The notes beneath the pieces were generated by a model. It was not told the origin of the DNA, did no database searches, and saw only the letters and a program-made list of their open reading frames with translations. A DNA stretch of 64,000 nt from JAUILA01 sp964563925. GTDB lineage: Bacteria > Bacteroidota > Bacteroidia > Cytophagales > Cyclobacteriaceae. Of this stretch, positions 45,852-54,465 are shown piece by piece (within the stretch, counting starts at the first letter, position 1; the number at the start of each line of letters is the position of its first letter). The stretch is from the NCBI GenBank assembly GCA_964563925.1, contig CAZLZD010000005.1:1-64000 (forward strand). The letters run 5' to 3'. A program made the position numbers and the translations under genes.

Positions 45852-47478
45852 CGGTAACGGAATCTTCTTTAGGTTGGACCTCAGGATACGGCACCACTTT
45901 GGCTTCGGGTTGTTTTTCAAGAGGTTTCAGCTCACGGCCTTCCAGTCCCGGATGATCGGCCGGGATGAATACGGATCGAAAGACCATAAAGACCGGGATC
46001 GGCATCGGTGGCAGCTTGTCAATTGACTCGTCTGTATACGGGTTCAGGTACTCCCAGTAAATATCCCCATCCGACGTGACTTCAATAAATCGTCCCTTTG
46101 CGCCTTCTGTAATAAATGTGTTACCCGAATTCAGACGCTGAACACCTGAAATAAAGGGAGACCACATGGACAATGTATCCTCGGCCATATACATCCAGGT
46201 AGCGTTTTCCGGCATAAACCGGCCATTATCTCCCTGTACGTAGTTCCCCTGATTATCCATTTGTGGTGTTATTTCCAGGATATTTGAATAAAACAAGCTG
46301 TCGGTAACCGGACCAACCGGGTTATTGTTATTATACATAATCAGATTGTCCTCACCGGGATGTCCTTTTTCGACCCATTGGATATTGTGCTGATAGTAAA
46401 GTTTACGATCGGTTGAATCTCCTGCCTGGTAGTTAGCCGGATTTCCCCAGCGGAACAGAAAATCGCCTCCTTTTCCCGATTTTCCGCCGGAATGGCCCCG
46501 CGCTTCCTCCGTAGTGGTACTGTGGTCAATGATGAATACTTCACTGTATTCCGGGGAGCTGATGGCAATCTGATCGAGCTCAGCATTGTAATCCACCGCG
46601 TTGATGTGGTGCATGTCCGAAACCTCAACGCCCAGCATGGCGTACCGGTTGGCCTTTCCCCTGGCTATTCTGGCTTCAAGACTGTCACGTTTTATATCAA
46701 CGCTGTCAGGGTGAATAAAATCCATTTCATGGGCACTTGCATTTATATCAAGTAATTCGGGATGATCTGCCACCACGCCGAAATTTTCCTTTTCAGGATC
46801 AAAGTCCTGGATCAAATGGTCCCACAGGTGCCATTCCCACACTACCTCTGCACCGTATTTACCCTGAGGCTTGAGCTCAACAATTTTGTCGGGCCAAAGG
46901 CCTGCTTCCGAAACATGTTCCGGGTCACGTCCCATGGCCAGAGCTTCTTCCTGGGTTTTATGTTCCCATGCTATGGCCAGTACATTTCCGTTTGGCAATA
47001 CCTCAATGTCATGATGCTGGCGTTCATCCCAGGAAGCCATTTCATAATTCCAGAGCACTTTCCCGTCCCAGCTAATCCGTAAAATTCTGCCGGTTGCACC
47101 TCCGCCGTAGTACCTGGGAGCATCAGGGTCTTCTGCATTTACAATAATTGATCCGTCGTCAAGCAGGTATCCGCCTAGTACTTCGAAATAAGATCTCCAG
47201 GAGTGAACCACTTTGCCGTTCCTGTTCATCAGGTAGACATTTTTTGAGAAGGTTTCCGGATATAGTATGTATCCGTCGGTAGAATCCTCAACGCTGGTTG
47301 TGACACCCCGGTCAAAACCCAGTCCAAAAGCATTTCGTTCAATGACCCGCTTCTCCCATAAGTCAGCATCGGTGGTATCCTTTAGATACCAGGCATTTTT
47401 TTCTTCGTCGGAATTGTCGTTTGAGGTGTCACAGGACATGAGATATACAAGTGACAGGCAGCATATGAGGTATTTCAT
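45835..47478 (-). CDS. Arylsulfotransferase-like beta-propeller lipoprotein, copy 2
   Basis: This 547-residue lipoprotein has its lipobox Cys at residue 16 (LMSCDTS). It has the arylsulfotransferase (ASST) family pattern: GYILYPETFSKNVYLMNRNGKVVHSW, a HHDIEVLPNGNVLAIAWE segment with paired His, WEWHLWDH and MHHINAVDYN, read as a bladed propeller (quoted in parts). ASST enzymes move sulfate between phenols without PAPS; the catalytic residue in characterised members is a His. It is 24 bases after a close paralogue, so both are likely expressed together. Substrate is unknown. Confidence 0.82.
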   Translation of the reverse strand: MKYLICCLSLVYLMSCDTSNDNSDEEKNAWYLKDTTDADLWEKRVIERNAFGLGFDRGVTTSVEDSTDGYILYPETFSKNVYLMNRNGKVVHSWRSYFEVLGGYLLDDGSIIVNAEDPDAPRYYGGGATGRILRISWDGKVLWNYEMASWDERQHHDIEVLPNGNVLAIAWEHKTQEEALAMGRDPEHVSEAGLWPDKIVELKPQGKYGAEVVWEWHLWDHLIQDFDPEKENFGVVADHPELLDINASAHEMDFIHPDSVDIKRDSLEARIARGKANRYAMLGVEVSDMHHINAVDYNAELDQIAISSPEYSEVFIIDHSTTTEEARGHSGGKSGKGGDFLFRWGNPANYQAGDSTDRKLYYQHNIQWVEKGHPGEDNLIMYNNNNPVGPVTDSLFYSNILEITPQMDNQGNYVQGDNGRFMPENATWMYMAEDTLSMWSPFISGVQRLNSGNTFITEGAKGRFIEVTSDGDIYWEYLNPYTDESIDKLPPMPIPVFMVFRSVFIPADHPGLEGRELKPLEKQPEAKVVPYPEVQPKEDSVTAEAGL

Positions 47479-47502
47479 TAATTTATGATTGTTTAAGGTT
47501 TT

Positions 47503-49143
47503 CTAATTGCTTTGAGAAATGAGTGAATCTTTTTTGTCTTCCGAAGGAGGCGGAGGTAAACGGAAGGGCTTGGGTTGCTTCTTCAGGGGTGAGAGGTCCT
47601 TGTTCTGCAGCGCAGGATGCCCTTTTGGGATAAGTGTTGCCCTGAATTGAGAATAAGTCATTGGCATCGGGCGAACTGGGTCCCCGTTAAGCCGGGTGGC
47701 ATTTCCACGGAACGGATTCAGGAATTCCCACACGACTTCGCCGTCACTGGTTACTTCGAAGAACCGTCCCTTCGGGCCTTCATTGATAAATGTTGTACCA
47801 TATTCTGTACGATGGGCGCCTGATATAAAGCTTCCCCAGAATGAAACTGTATCCGGTGCCACATACACCCAGTAAGGTTCTTCCGGGCCAAAGGGTTCGT
47901 TATCACTAACCTGGTAGGTTCCGTTTGCCTGAAGAGGGGTCTCCAGCTCATAAATGGCAGAGTAATGAGCACTGTCTGGTCCGCCGGGAATATTATTATT
48001 GTATAAGGTAATATGCCCTTCTCCCTGTTTGCCTTTTTCAACCCAGCGAACATCATGCTGGTAGAAAATCTTCCGGTCTGTTGAGTCACCCCGCTGGTAA
48101 TTGGCGGGGTTCCCCCACCGGTAGAGCAAATCGCCTCCCATGCCGGATTTACCCCCGCGGTGACTGCTGGCTTCCTCCTTAGTCGTACTGTGGTCAATCA
48201 CAAAAATCTCACCGATCTCCGGCGAGCTTACTACAATCTGGTCCAGTTCCGGGTTATAATTTATGGCGTTCAGGTGGTACACATCACAATACCCGGTATA
48301 TAATTCGGCATTGACATTGGCTTCACCCCTTGCCTTTCTCATTTCCAGGGAATCCCGTTGAATTTCCACGCTGTCGGGATGAATTAGTTCGACTTCCTCA
48401 GCCATGGCATTAATATCCAGCAATTCAGGGTGATCCGCCACATTGCCGTAGTTTGATTTAGAGGGGTCATGGTCCTGGATCAGGTGGTCCCACATGTGCC
48501 ATTCCCAGACAATTTCCCCTTCATCTTTTCCTGTAGGTTTGATTTCGACGATCTTATCAGGCCACATTCCCGCCGGGGCCGCAAATTCAGGTTTCCGCCC
48601 GGCCTCTAGTGCCTCTTCCATGGATTTTGCCTCCCAGGCAATTGCCAGCACATTGCCGTTTGGCATCACTGCAAAGTCATGGTGATGAAGGTATTCCCGG
48701 GTGGCGTACTCAAAATCCCAGAGAAGCCGGCTGTCCCAGTCGAGGTGCTGTATCCTGCCGGCGGCGCCGCCTCCGTAAAAGACTGGCCGGTCCGGGTCCA
48801 TGGCATTCACAAAAATGGATCCGTCATCCTGAAGATATGCCCCCATCACATTATAGCGGCTTTTCCACTCGTGGACCATCTGACCGTCGCGGTTAATCAG
48901 ATATACCGAGCCTGAATTAGGTTTGACAAATAATACCATGTCGTCTGCCAGGTCCGGACTCTTAACAGTAACTCCCCGGGTGAGATGATGACCAAACATA
49001 TTTCTGCGCATGGCTTCTGATATTTCCTCTCCGGCAGCAGCCGTCGAATCCGCCTCTTCCCTGGCAGCATGATTGGAAGATTCGGTACAGCCTGCAAGTA
49101 GTATAACAGACATCAGTAAGGAGGTGAAGAAAGTTGTCTTCAT
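47503..49143 (-). CDS. Arylsulfotransferase-like beta-propeller lipoprotein, copy 1
   Basis: The start is at ATG 49143 (546 residues), which gives a lipoprotein signal (MKTTFFTSLLMSVILLAGC). The upstream extension lacks protein character. Shared blocks with its neighbour include DPDRPVFYGGGAAGRI, HHHDFAVMPNGNVLAIAWE, WEWHMWDHLIQDHDP and YRWGNPANYQ. The C-terminus ends in a Pro/Lys-rich tail. A divergent AT-rich region separates it from a PAPS-type sulfotransferase gene. Confidence 0.82.
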   Translation of the reverse strand: MKTTFFTSLLMSVILLAGCTESSNHAAREEADSTAAAGEEISEAMRRNMFGHHLTRGVTVKSPDLADDMVLFVKPNSGSVYLINRDGQMVHEWKSRYNVMGAYLQDDGSIFVNAMDPDRPVFYGGGAAGRIQHLDWDSRLLWDFEYATREYLHHHDFAVMPNGNVLAIAWEAKSMEEALEAGRKPEFAAPAGMWPDKIVEIKPTGKDEGEIVWEWHMWDHLIQDHDPSKSNYGNVADHPELLDINAMAEEVELIHPDSVEIQRDSLEMRKARGEANVNAELYTGYCDVYHLNAINYNPELDQIVVSSPEIGEIFVIDHSTTKEEASSHRGGKSGMGGDLLYRWGNPANYQRGDSTDRKIFYQHDVRWVEKGKQGEGHITLYNNNIPGGPDSAHYSAIYELETPLQANGTYQVSDNEPFGPEEPYWVYVAPDTVSFWGSFISGAHRTEYGTTFINEGPKGRFFEVTSDGEVVWEFLNPFRGNATRLNGDPVRPMPMTYSQFRATLIPKGHPALQNKDLSPLKKQPKPFRLPPPPSEDKKDSLISQSN

Positions 49144-49357
49144 AGGAATGGGATTGGGGTTAAAGTAAGTAAATGCTTCATCAGACAGCGGAAAAAGGGG
49201 GAAATAATATTGCACATAAAAGTGTAGGTAACTACTGGCTGATGTTCAGGGTGTTTCGAGAAAATAATATACAAATTATTATTGAAAATCTGGAAAAAAA
49301 TACTATTATGACATAATATTCCACCCACAATACAATCTTACACGTAAACTAAAAACT
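49144..49357. other. AT-rich divergent regulatory region
   Basis: This is 214 bases between the arylsulfotransferase-like operon (minus) and the sulfotransferase gene (plus), clearly more AT-rich than its flanks. It includes an inverted repeat AATAAT-ATACAA-ATTATT around 49265-49282. It must hold both promoters, but I cannot fix -33/-7 pairs with confidence. Confidence 0.4.
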
Positions 49358-50038
49358 ATGTCTATCAAAGTTATTGGAGCCGGATTTCCCCGTACCGGGA
49401 CCACCACCTTAAAACAATCTCTTGAGACCCTTGGCTACATTAAGACCTACCACATGAAGGAGCTGCTTGTAAAGCCCGATAATCTGCATTACTGGCTGAG
49501 GCTGGAGAAGGAACGAACTACCGACTGGGATAGCCTTTACAACGGGTATCAGGCCACCGTGGACTTTCCCGGATATCCTTTTTACAAGGAACATATGGAA
49601 CGTTATCCGGATGCCAAGGTAATTCTGACTGTTAGGCCTTTTGAAAACTGGTATATCAGCGCACAGAGCACCATCAGGAATGCAGGTCCGCAAAACATCG
49701 GGGAGAAATTGAAAATGCTTACCAAAATGATGGTAAATCCCAGGATTAAAAAAGTAGTTAACTGTATTAAGTTTGTTAAGCGCGAGTTTTGGGGCCGCCA
49801 GTTTCAAGGTAAGTTTGAAGATAAGGCATTCGCTGAAAAAGTATTCTACCAGCACATAGAGGATGTGAAGGCATACGTGCCCAAAGAAAAACTGCTTGTT
49901 TATGATGTGCGTGAGGGCTGGGAGCCTTTATGCGAATTTTTAGGCAAACCTGTACCAACAGAAGAACTGCCGCATCTGAACAAGAAAGAAAATTTCAAGA
50001 CGATGCTGACCGAACTGATGAAAGGCAATATGGTCTGA
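49358..50038 (+). CDS. Sulfotransferase family protein
   Basis: The gene encodes a 226-residue cytoplasmic protein. The N-terminus MSIKVIGAGFPRTGTTTLKQ carries the PAPS 5'-phosphosulfate loop (FPRTGTTTL), and KVILTVRPFENWYIS (~88-102) fits the 3'-phosphate-binding motif (usual RNPxDxxxS, here RPFENWYIS). Length and pattern match the Sulfotransfer_4 group. It would transfer sulfate from PAPS to an unknown acceptor. It sits head-to-head with arylsulfotransferase-like genes, so the neighbourhood handles sulfate esters. A terminator follows inside the convergent regulator gene. Confidence 0.85.
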   Translation: MSIKVIGAGFPRTGTTTLKQSLETLGYIKTYHMKELLVKPDNLHYWLRLEKERTTDWDSLYNGYQATVDFPGYPFYKEHMERYPDAKVILTVRPFENWYISAQSTIRNAGPQNIGEKLKMLTKMMVNPRIKKVVNCIKFVKREFWGRQFQGKFEDKAFAEKVFYQHIEDVKAYVPKEKLLVYDVREGWEPLCEFLGKPVPTEELPHLNKKENFKTMLTELMKGNMV

Positions 50039-50049
50039 CCGTTGTTCTT

Positions 50050-50685
50050 TTAAACGATACCCATCTTACCTGCCTCCCTGAGAAGGGAGGTAGTGTTTTT
50101 TGCATCAAATTTACTCAAGAGGTTCTTTCGGTGAGAATCGACGGTATGACTGCTGATAAACAATTTTTCAGCGATTTCCTGGGTAGTCAGCCCTTCAAAC
50201 AAGAGTCTCAGCACCTCCTTTTCCCGGCGGGTTAGCTGAACTTTAGTTGTGTTCCGGGTCTGTATAAAACTTTTGGCCAGTGTATTGGTAACCTCCTGTC
50301 CGAAATATGTCTGGCCATGCATTATTTTGTCAATGGCTTCAAGCAATTCCTTTTTGCCGGTGTTCTTAAGTACAAATCCATCGGCTCCTACCTCCATCAT
50401 TTTTTTAATCAGCTGAGGATCATTATACATCGTAAGGATCAGGATGCGTTGGGCTGGCCAGTCTTTTTTGATGGCCCTTGCGCAGTCTATCCCATCCAGT
50501 ACAGGCATATTTATATCCAGAATGATTACATCCGCGGTCCCGTCATTATTCAGATAATCAATAACTTCCTGCCCGTTTCCACATTCTTTAATGATTTGTA
50601 GTTGCTTTTCCGTTTTCAGGATTGCCTTGATGCCATCGATGACAATTTGATGGTCATCTGCAATGAGTACAGAAATATTTTTCAT
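50050..50685 (-). CDS. NarL/LuxR-type response regulator
   Basis: The 211-residue regulator has a receiver domain (1-120; DD10-11, Asp57 in VIILDINMPVLDG, Lys ~108 in FVLKNTG). A GerE/LuxR helix-turn-helix follows (~148-205; LTRREKEVLRLLFEGLTTQEIA and SSHTVDSHRKNLL). The start overlaps the last base of the kinase gene's stop (TAATG), so the pair is co-translated. The 3' end contains the terminator of the opposite gene. Confidence 0.93.
   Translation of the reverse strand: MKNISVLIADDHQIVIDGIKAILKTEKQLQIIKECGNGQEVIDYLNNDGTADVIILDINMPVLDGIDCARAIKKDWPAQRILILTMYNDPQLIKKMMEVGADGFVLKNTGKKELLEAIDKIMHGQTYFGQEVTNTLAKSFIQTRNTTKVQLTRREKEVLRLLFEGLTTQEIAEKLFISSHTVDSHRKNLLSKFDAKNTTSLLREAGKMGIV
50073..50101 (+). 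terminator. Intrinsic terminator of the sulfotransferase gene, inside the convergent CDS
   Basis: A perfect 7-bp stem CCTCCCT/AGGGAGG with a GAGA tetraloop is followed by TAGTG and six T residues on the plus strand, 34 bases after the sulfotransferase stop. The same bases encode the last residues of the response regulator on the minus strand. Confidence 0.7.
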
Positions 50686-52439
50686 TAAGCTGCCTGATTC
50701 TGATTTTCGTGTATTTCTACAATTACCGTTGTTCCATGGCCGGGTTCTGAATCAATATTGAGTGCACCCTCAAAACGGGCCACCCTATTCTTCAGATTCG
50801 TTAAACCCATACTATCCAGCGAAACATTCTCCGGGTCAAAACCCTTTCCGTTGTCTTCTACGATCAGGGTAACCAGTCCGTCGGAATGCCGGGTAAGTTG
50901 TATGGTAATATGGGTGGCCCTGGCATGTTTGAGAATGTTACTGACCAGTTCCTGGATAATCCGGTAAAAGTTTATTTCCAGGTCTTTGCTCATTACATGA
51001 TTTTCAAGGTTATGAGATACGAATTCGATATCTATTTGTTTGGAATTCTGGAGGGTTTCCTGAAGGTTGCTGATCGCTGTGATCAGTCCGAATTTTGTCA
51101 GCACACCGGATGATAAATTATGGGCAATACGCCGGGTTTCCGTAATTGTTTCGTCAAGCAACTGCCTTGCTTTCCCCAGTGAGTTTTCATTCCGGCCTTC
51201 CTGAGCCGCATCGTAATAAAGCTTTACCGCCGCCAGTTTACTGCCCAGCTGGTCATGCAAATCTTCAGCAATTCGCTGGCGCTCCATATCCTGACCTTCC
51301 ACGCGGGCACTTAACACGGAGATTTCCTGGTTGTGAAGTAGTTCGTTTACCTTTTGGTTATGAAGGTCTTCGTCTTTTTTACGCAATTGCTCGATCAGTT
51401 TTTGGCGATAGAACAGAAAAGCGAGAAGCACGCACAGCAGTAGAATGATGGTTCCCCCGGAGATTATATAAAGCCTGGTTCGGGCCTCCTGGCGTTCCAG
51501 TGCCAATTGTTGCCGCTCCAATTCATTCTCCTTTTTTTCCATATCATACTTCGTACGCAAATCCTGAATAATACGGTTTGTCTCACTGCTGTACAAGATG
51601 TTCTGCATCACGGCATACCTATCCAGGAAATATTTGGCAGAATCATTTTGCAAGTCGATGTAAAGGACTGCAAGATTTGTATAGAGGTCGTCCAGGATTT
51701 CATTGATACTGTCTCTTTCGGCAATTTTCAGTCCCTCCAGGTAATACGTACGTGCAGAATCATACTGCTGGTTCTGATATTTCCAGTACCCCACGTTATT
51801 GAGTGCCCCGACATAGGTGTCCGGTTTTTCTTTTGCCGCCGGGTGATTGATAACACGTACAAAATAGTGCGCGGCAGAATCGAATTCCTCCAGCTGGAAA
51901 TACGTATGCCCCAGGTTATTCAGACTGGATAATATGGAAGTCGGACTCGCATGGGTGGCTGCCTTGACCTGCAGGGCAAGTGTCTGGTATTTGATGGCCG
52001 AATCCAGTTCGCCGGTTTCCGTAAATGAAAAAGCAATGCTATTGTAAACCTGGCCCAGGCTGACACTGTCGTCATTTTGCTTGGAGAGCTCAATGACTTT
52101 TCGGAAATGATCTATAGACAAATCAAATTCCTTCCTTGTCCCGGCAATGACACCCAGGAAAAGGTAGGAACGGTTTATACGCGGAGACCCGATCGCCTCC
52201 CTGATCATCAGGCTACGGTTGAAATAAGCGAGCGCCGTATCATATTTCGCCTGCCCACGGTATTTCTTTCCGAGACCCTCAAGTGAATCTGCTACGGCTT
52301 CTTCATCCTCCAGACTTTCACGTAATGATTCAATTATACCCTCATAATATTGGTTTCCGGTATCCTGTGCCTGGCTACCTGCTGCAATTGTTAAGAACAG
52401 AAATATATGAGGAATACACCTTTTGATCAGAAAAACCAT
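50685..52439 (-). CDS. TPR sensor histidine kinase (HisKA_3 type)
   Basis: This 584-residue kinase has a signal peptide (MVFLIKRCIPHIFLFLTIAAGSQ), an extracytoplasmic TPR region (~40-310), a membrane segment (~335-357; LYIISGGTIILLLCVLLAFLF, partial) and a coiled linker. A HisKA_3 domain follows with the phospho-acceptor in AEDLHDQLGSKLAAVK (~398-413), then an ATPase domain (~490-580; VEDNGKGFD and GLTNLKNRV). HisKA_3 kinases pair with NarL-type regulators, here the next gene. The input signal is unknown. Confidence 0.92.
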   Translation of the reverse strand: MVFLIKRCIPHIFLFLTIAAGSQAQDTGNQYYEGIIESLRESLEDEEAVADSLEGLGKKYRGQAKYDTALAYFNRSLMIREAIGSPRINRSYLFLGVIAGTRKEFDLSIDHFRKVIELSKQNDDSVSLGQVYNSIAFSFTETGELDSAIKYQTLALQVKAATHASPTSILSSLNNLGHTYFQLEEFDSAAHYFVRVINHPAAKEKPDTYVGALNNVGYWKYQNQQYDSARTYYLEGLKIAERDSINEILDDLYTNLAVLYIDLQNDSAKYFLDRYAVMQNILYSSETNRIIQDLRTKYDMEKKENELERQQLALERQEARTRLYIISGGTIILLLCVLLAFLFYRQKLIEQLRKKDEDLHNQKVNELLHNQEISVLSARVEGQDMERQRIAEDLHDQLGSKLAAVKLYYDAAQEGRNENSLGKARQLLDETITETRRIAHNLSSGVLTKFGLITAISNLQETLQNSKQIDIEFVSHNLENHVMSKDLEINFYRIIQELVSNILKHARATHITIQLTRHSDGLVTLIVEDNGKGFDPENVSLDSMGLTNLKNRVARFEGALNIDSEPGHGTTVIVEIHENQNQAA

Positions 52440-52457
52440 GTATGCGCAAAATTGTAA

Positions 52458-52865
52458 TCAAGGTTCGTACGTGCCCGTCGTTCCGCCAGATGTAGACTCG
52501 GTCTCAGCCACACCGGGTGAGCGCTGTTGTGCCTGTGTTTGCTTTGCCGTGTCCGTCGAGACAGACCCATAGCCTGAAGGAACACGTAACTCCACATGAA
52601 TGGCATCTTCATCTTTTCGGGCAGCCGTCACAGGAAATGATTTTACATAAAGTTCCGAGTTGGTTTCATCCGGCTGCAGGACCATCTCCGTATGTCGATA
52701 GTTAACGCCCCCGCGGCGCTCGTAACGCATCTGGTTCGGGTTAAATTCCTTAACTGAGTATCCTTCAAGCTGAATGGCAACTGTCATTTCATAATTATCT
52801 GAATGAGGAGTACGCCGGCTCAGGTGCATGAATACTTTGTTTGGAGGTAGTGTTGAGCTTGCCAT
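52458..52865 (-). CDS. Hypothetical protein with disordered Ser/Thr/Gln-rich tail
   Basis: The gene encodes 135 residues with no signal peptide. The first ~95 residues look like a small beta-rich domain (NYEMTVAIQLEGYSVKEF and AIHVELRVPSGY). The last ~40 are low-complexity (AKQTQAQQRSPGV, then TSGGTTGTYEP) and likely unstructured. I recognise no family. It lies 18 bases upstream of the TPR kinase gene on the same strand and could share its transcript. Confidence 0.6.
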   Translation of the reverse strand: MASSTLPPNKVFMHLSRRTPHSDNYEMTVAIQLEGYSVKEFNPNQMRYERRGGVNYRHTEMVLQPDETNSELYVKSFPVTAARKDEDAIHVELRVPSGYGSVSTDTAKQTQAQQRSPGVAETESTSGGTTGTYEP

Positions 52866-52924
52866 GATATAGTGGGTTGATTGATATTCAAGAGGTAAAG
52901 TACAAAATACGCGTTTTTTTTATC

Positions 52925-52940
52925 TACCTATTTCTAGGTA
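52925..52940. promoter_or_regulatory. Inverted repeat, possible operator
   Basis: TACCTA-TTTC-TAGGTA is a perfect 6-bp inverted repeat with a 4-base spacer, next to a run of eight T residues, between divergent genes (52865 minus, 53057 plus). It is AT-rich and could be a binding site or a weak hairpin. Confidence 0.3.
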
Positions 52941-53056
52941 TTTCTTGTTTCGCCGGAGTAATTTATTGCTCCAATCTGTTATCTTTTTATGCCAATACAA
53001 GTTAGAAAGATTGTCCAAATAATACCGGTAACCGGGGATGTTTTATCCTTATTGAT

Positions 53057-54001
53057 ATGACTGCTGTTAATATATATGAATTGAGGAACCGGCAAGTGAT
53101 ATGGCTCGTGCTTTGTTGTTGTTTCCTGTCCTGCAGTCCCGAACCTGACTACGAACCGCTCCCTGACAGGATCGAATACCGCGCTGTCGGATCCGTCGTC
53201 AGCCAGAAAGGTGCCCGGCGCATGATGGAAACGGACTATATGCTCGTGAAAGCGGATATTATGTACGGTAATCAGGAAGCACCTGGAAAAGTCATTCTTT
53301 TCCGTGATAAGAAAGATAAACACGTTGATTTTGCCTTTTCACCACATTATCAGATTGATTCTACCGCCCGGATTTCTTATCATATTGATCTGTCCAGAAC
53401 CGGGAACGTCATGAGTGAGGTATTATATGCTGCGTCAGTTCGGGAAGCAATGCACATTTGGGAAGATGTGCCTTGTTCATCCGTTGAAATCGGAGGTGTT
53501 CCTTCTGTCACCCGGTCTTCAGGGTATGTCGCATGGTCTGCAGGTTTTCCCGGAGATCCGGCCTACATGGCCGATATCAATCATGCCGGGTTTATGCCCG
53601 GAGAGTTCTTTAACCTGTTTGACCCGAATGGGGCTGTAAATATTCTTGGAATCACTTTCACCATTGCCTTTCGTGATGCCATGGGAAATCCGATGGATCT
53701 GGATGAGGATGGCAGGTTTGATGTAGCCTTCCGGGAGATTTATTACAATGCCGAACAACCATGGAACATTCCGGGTGGATATGACTTTCTGACGTTAGCT
53801 TTGCATGAGACCGGGCACGGACTGGGTCAGGAGCATTTTGGCAAGGCGTTCCTGAACCGAAAGACAGGAAAAATCCAGTTTGCCCCCCGGGCTTTAATGA
53901 ACGCCTCATACTCAGGAGAATATACGACCATTACGGGAACCGACCGGGGAAGTTATTGCAGCTTTTGGTCAAAATGGCCCAATACGCAGCCCGGGAACTA
54001 A
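53057..54001 (+). CDS. Matrixin-like zinc metalloprotease lipoprotein
   Basis: This 314-residue lipoprotein has its Cys at residue 26 (FLSCSPE). The zinc-binding motif HExxHxxGxxH is complete (His250, Glu251, His254, Gly257, His260), and a Met-turn candidate (Met281 in ALMNASY) follows. This defines a metzincin, closest to the M10A matrixins. The N-terminal ~150 residues precede the protease core with a SVREAMHIWEDV helix typical of matrixins. There is no visible cysteine-switch propeptide. A small basic secreted protein gene follows 76 bases downstream. Confidence 0.85.
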   Translation: MTAVNIYELRNRQVIWLVLCCCFLSCSPEPDYEPLPDRIEYRAVGSVVSQKGARRMMETDYMLVKADIMYGNQEAPGKVILFRDKKDKHVDFAFSPHYQIDSTARISYHIDLSRTGNVMSEVLYAASVREAMHIWEDVPCSSVEIGGVPSVTRSSGYVAWSAGFPGDPAYMADINHAGFMPGEFFNLFDPNGAVNILGITFTIAFRDAMGNPMDLDEDGRFDVAFREIYYNAEQPWNIPGGYDFLTLALHETGHGLGQEHFGKAFLNRKTGKIQFAPRALMNASYSGEYTTITGTDRGSYCSFWSKWPNTQPGN

Positions 54002-54035
54002 GCCTGAAATCCAAACAAAAACCGGCAAAATTCGT

Positions 54036-54043
54036 TAATTTTG
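54036..54043 (+). promoter_or_regulatory. Possible -7 element for the small basic protein gene
   Basis: TAATTTTG fits TAnnTTTG exactly, 35 bases before the ATG at 54078. No good -33 TTG is seen at the standard distance. Confidence 0.35.
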
Positions 54044-54077
54044 TAAGGGATTGTCAAACAAAAAGGATTAAACACCA

Positions 54078-54365
54078 ATGGGAAAAGTTGTAATATTGGT
54101 GGCTTTGATGTCGTCCATAACGTTGGCATCATGGTCACAGACTAATGAATTCGGACCAAAATTTAAAAACAAGGAAACATGGAAGAAAAAGGGAGAGGTA
54201 ACAGCGTGGACTGTTCAGAAAAAGTTTCCCAAGGGTCCGGAGTTTAAGAATCTTCCGACTCATGAAATCAGGAGTACGGAAATAACCGTTCAGCCCCGGG
54301 TACGTGTCAAGCCGAAAAAGTACATTTTCGGGCCGCGTGCCAAAAATCGTAAACCATGGGGGTGA
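54078..54365 (+). CDS. Small basic secreted protein with repeated GP-x2-KN motif
   Basis: The gene encodes 95 residues with a signal peptide (MGKVVILVALMSSITLASWSQ). The mature part is very basic and holds three related motifs: FGPKFKNKETW near the start, GPEFKNLP in the middle and FGPRAKNRKPW at the very end. I do not know the family. It sits after the matrixin-like lipoprotein and has two strong terminators behind it, consistent with a real, well-expressed transcript. A role as a surface peptide or protease partner is a guess. Confidence 0.65.
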   Translation: MGKVVILVALMSSITLASWSQTNEFGPKFKNKETWKKKGEVTAWTVQKKFPKGPEFKNLPTHEIRSTEITVQPRVRVKPKKYIFGPRAKNRKPWG

Positions 54366-54375
54366 TACATGATAC

Positions 54376-54400
54376 AGGACCTCATTGAGGTCCTCTTCTT
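54376..54400 (+). terminator. Intrinsic terminator after the small basic protein gene
   Basis: AGGACCTCA and TGAGGTCCT form a near-continuous stem (7 bp with a 5-base loop in practice), followed by CTTCTTCT. Confidence 0.6.
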
Positions 54401-54421
54401 CTGAGAAGACTCTCTGAAAAA

Positions 54422-54465
54422 AAAGAGGCCGGTCAATTTACTTATGACACGGCCTCTTTGTTTTT
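54422..54465. terminator. Bidirectional terminator between convergent genes
   Basis: A perfect 10-bp stem AAAGAGGCCG/CGGCCTCTTT with an 18-base loop has GTTTTT on the plus side and eight T residues on the minus side. It serves the small basic protein gene and the DsrE gene, whose stop it touches. Confidence 0.85.

Noticed and set aside
49205..49330. Mobile-element end or integration site in the AT-rich gap
   Set aside because: No terminal repeats, target duplication or transposase fragment is present; a promoter region explains the composition.
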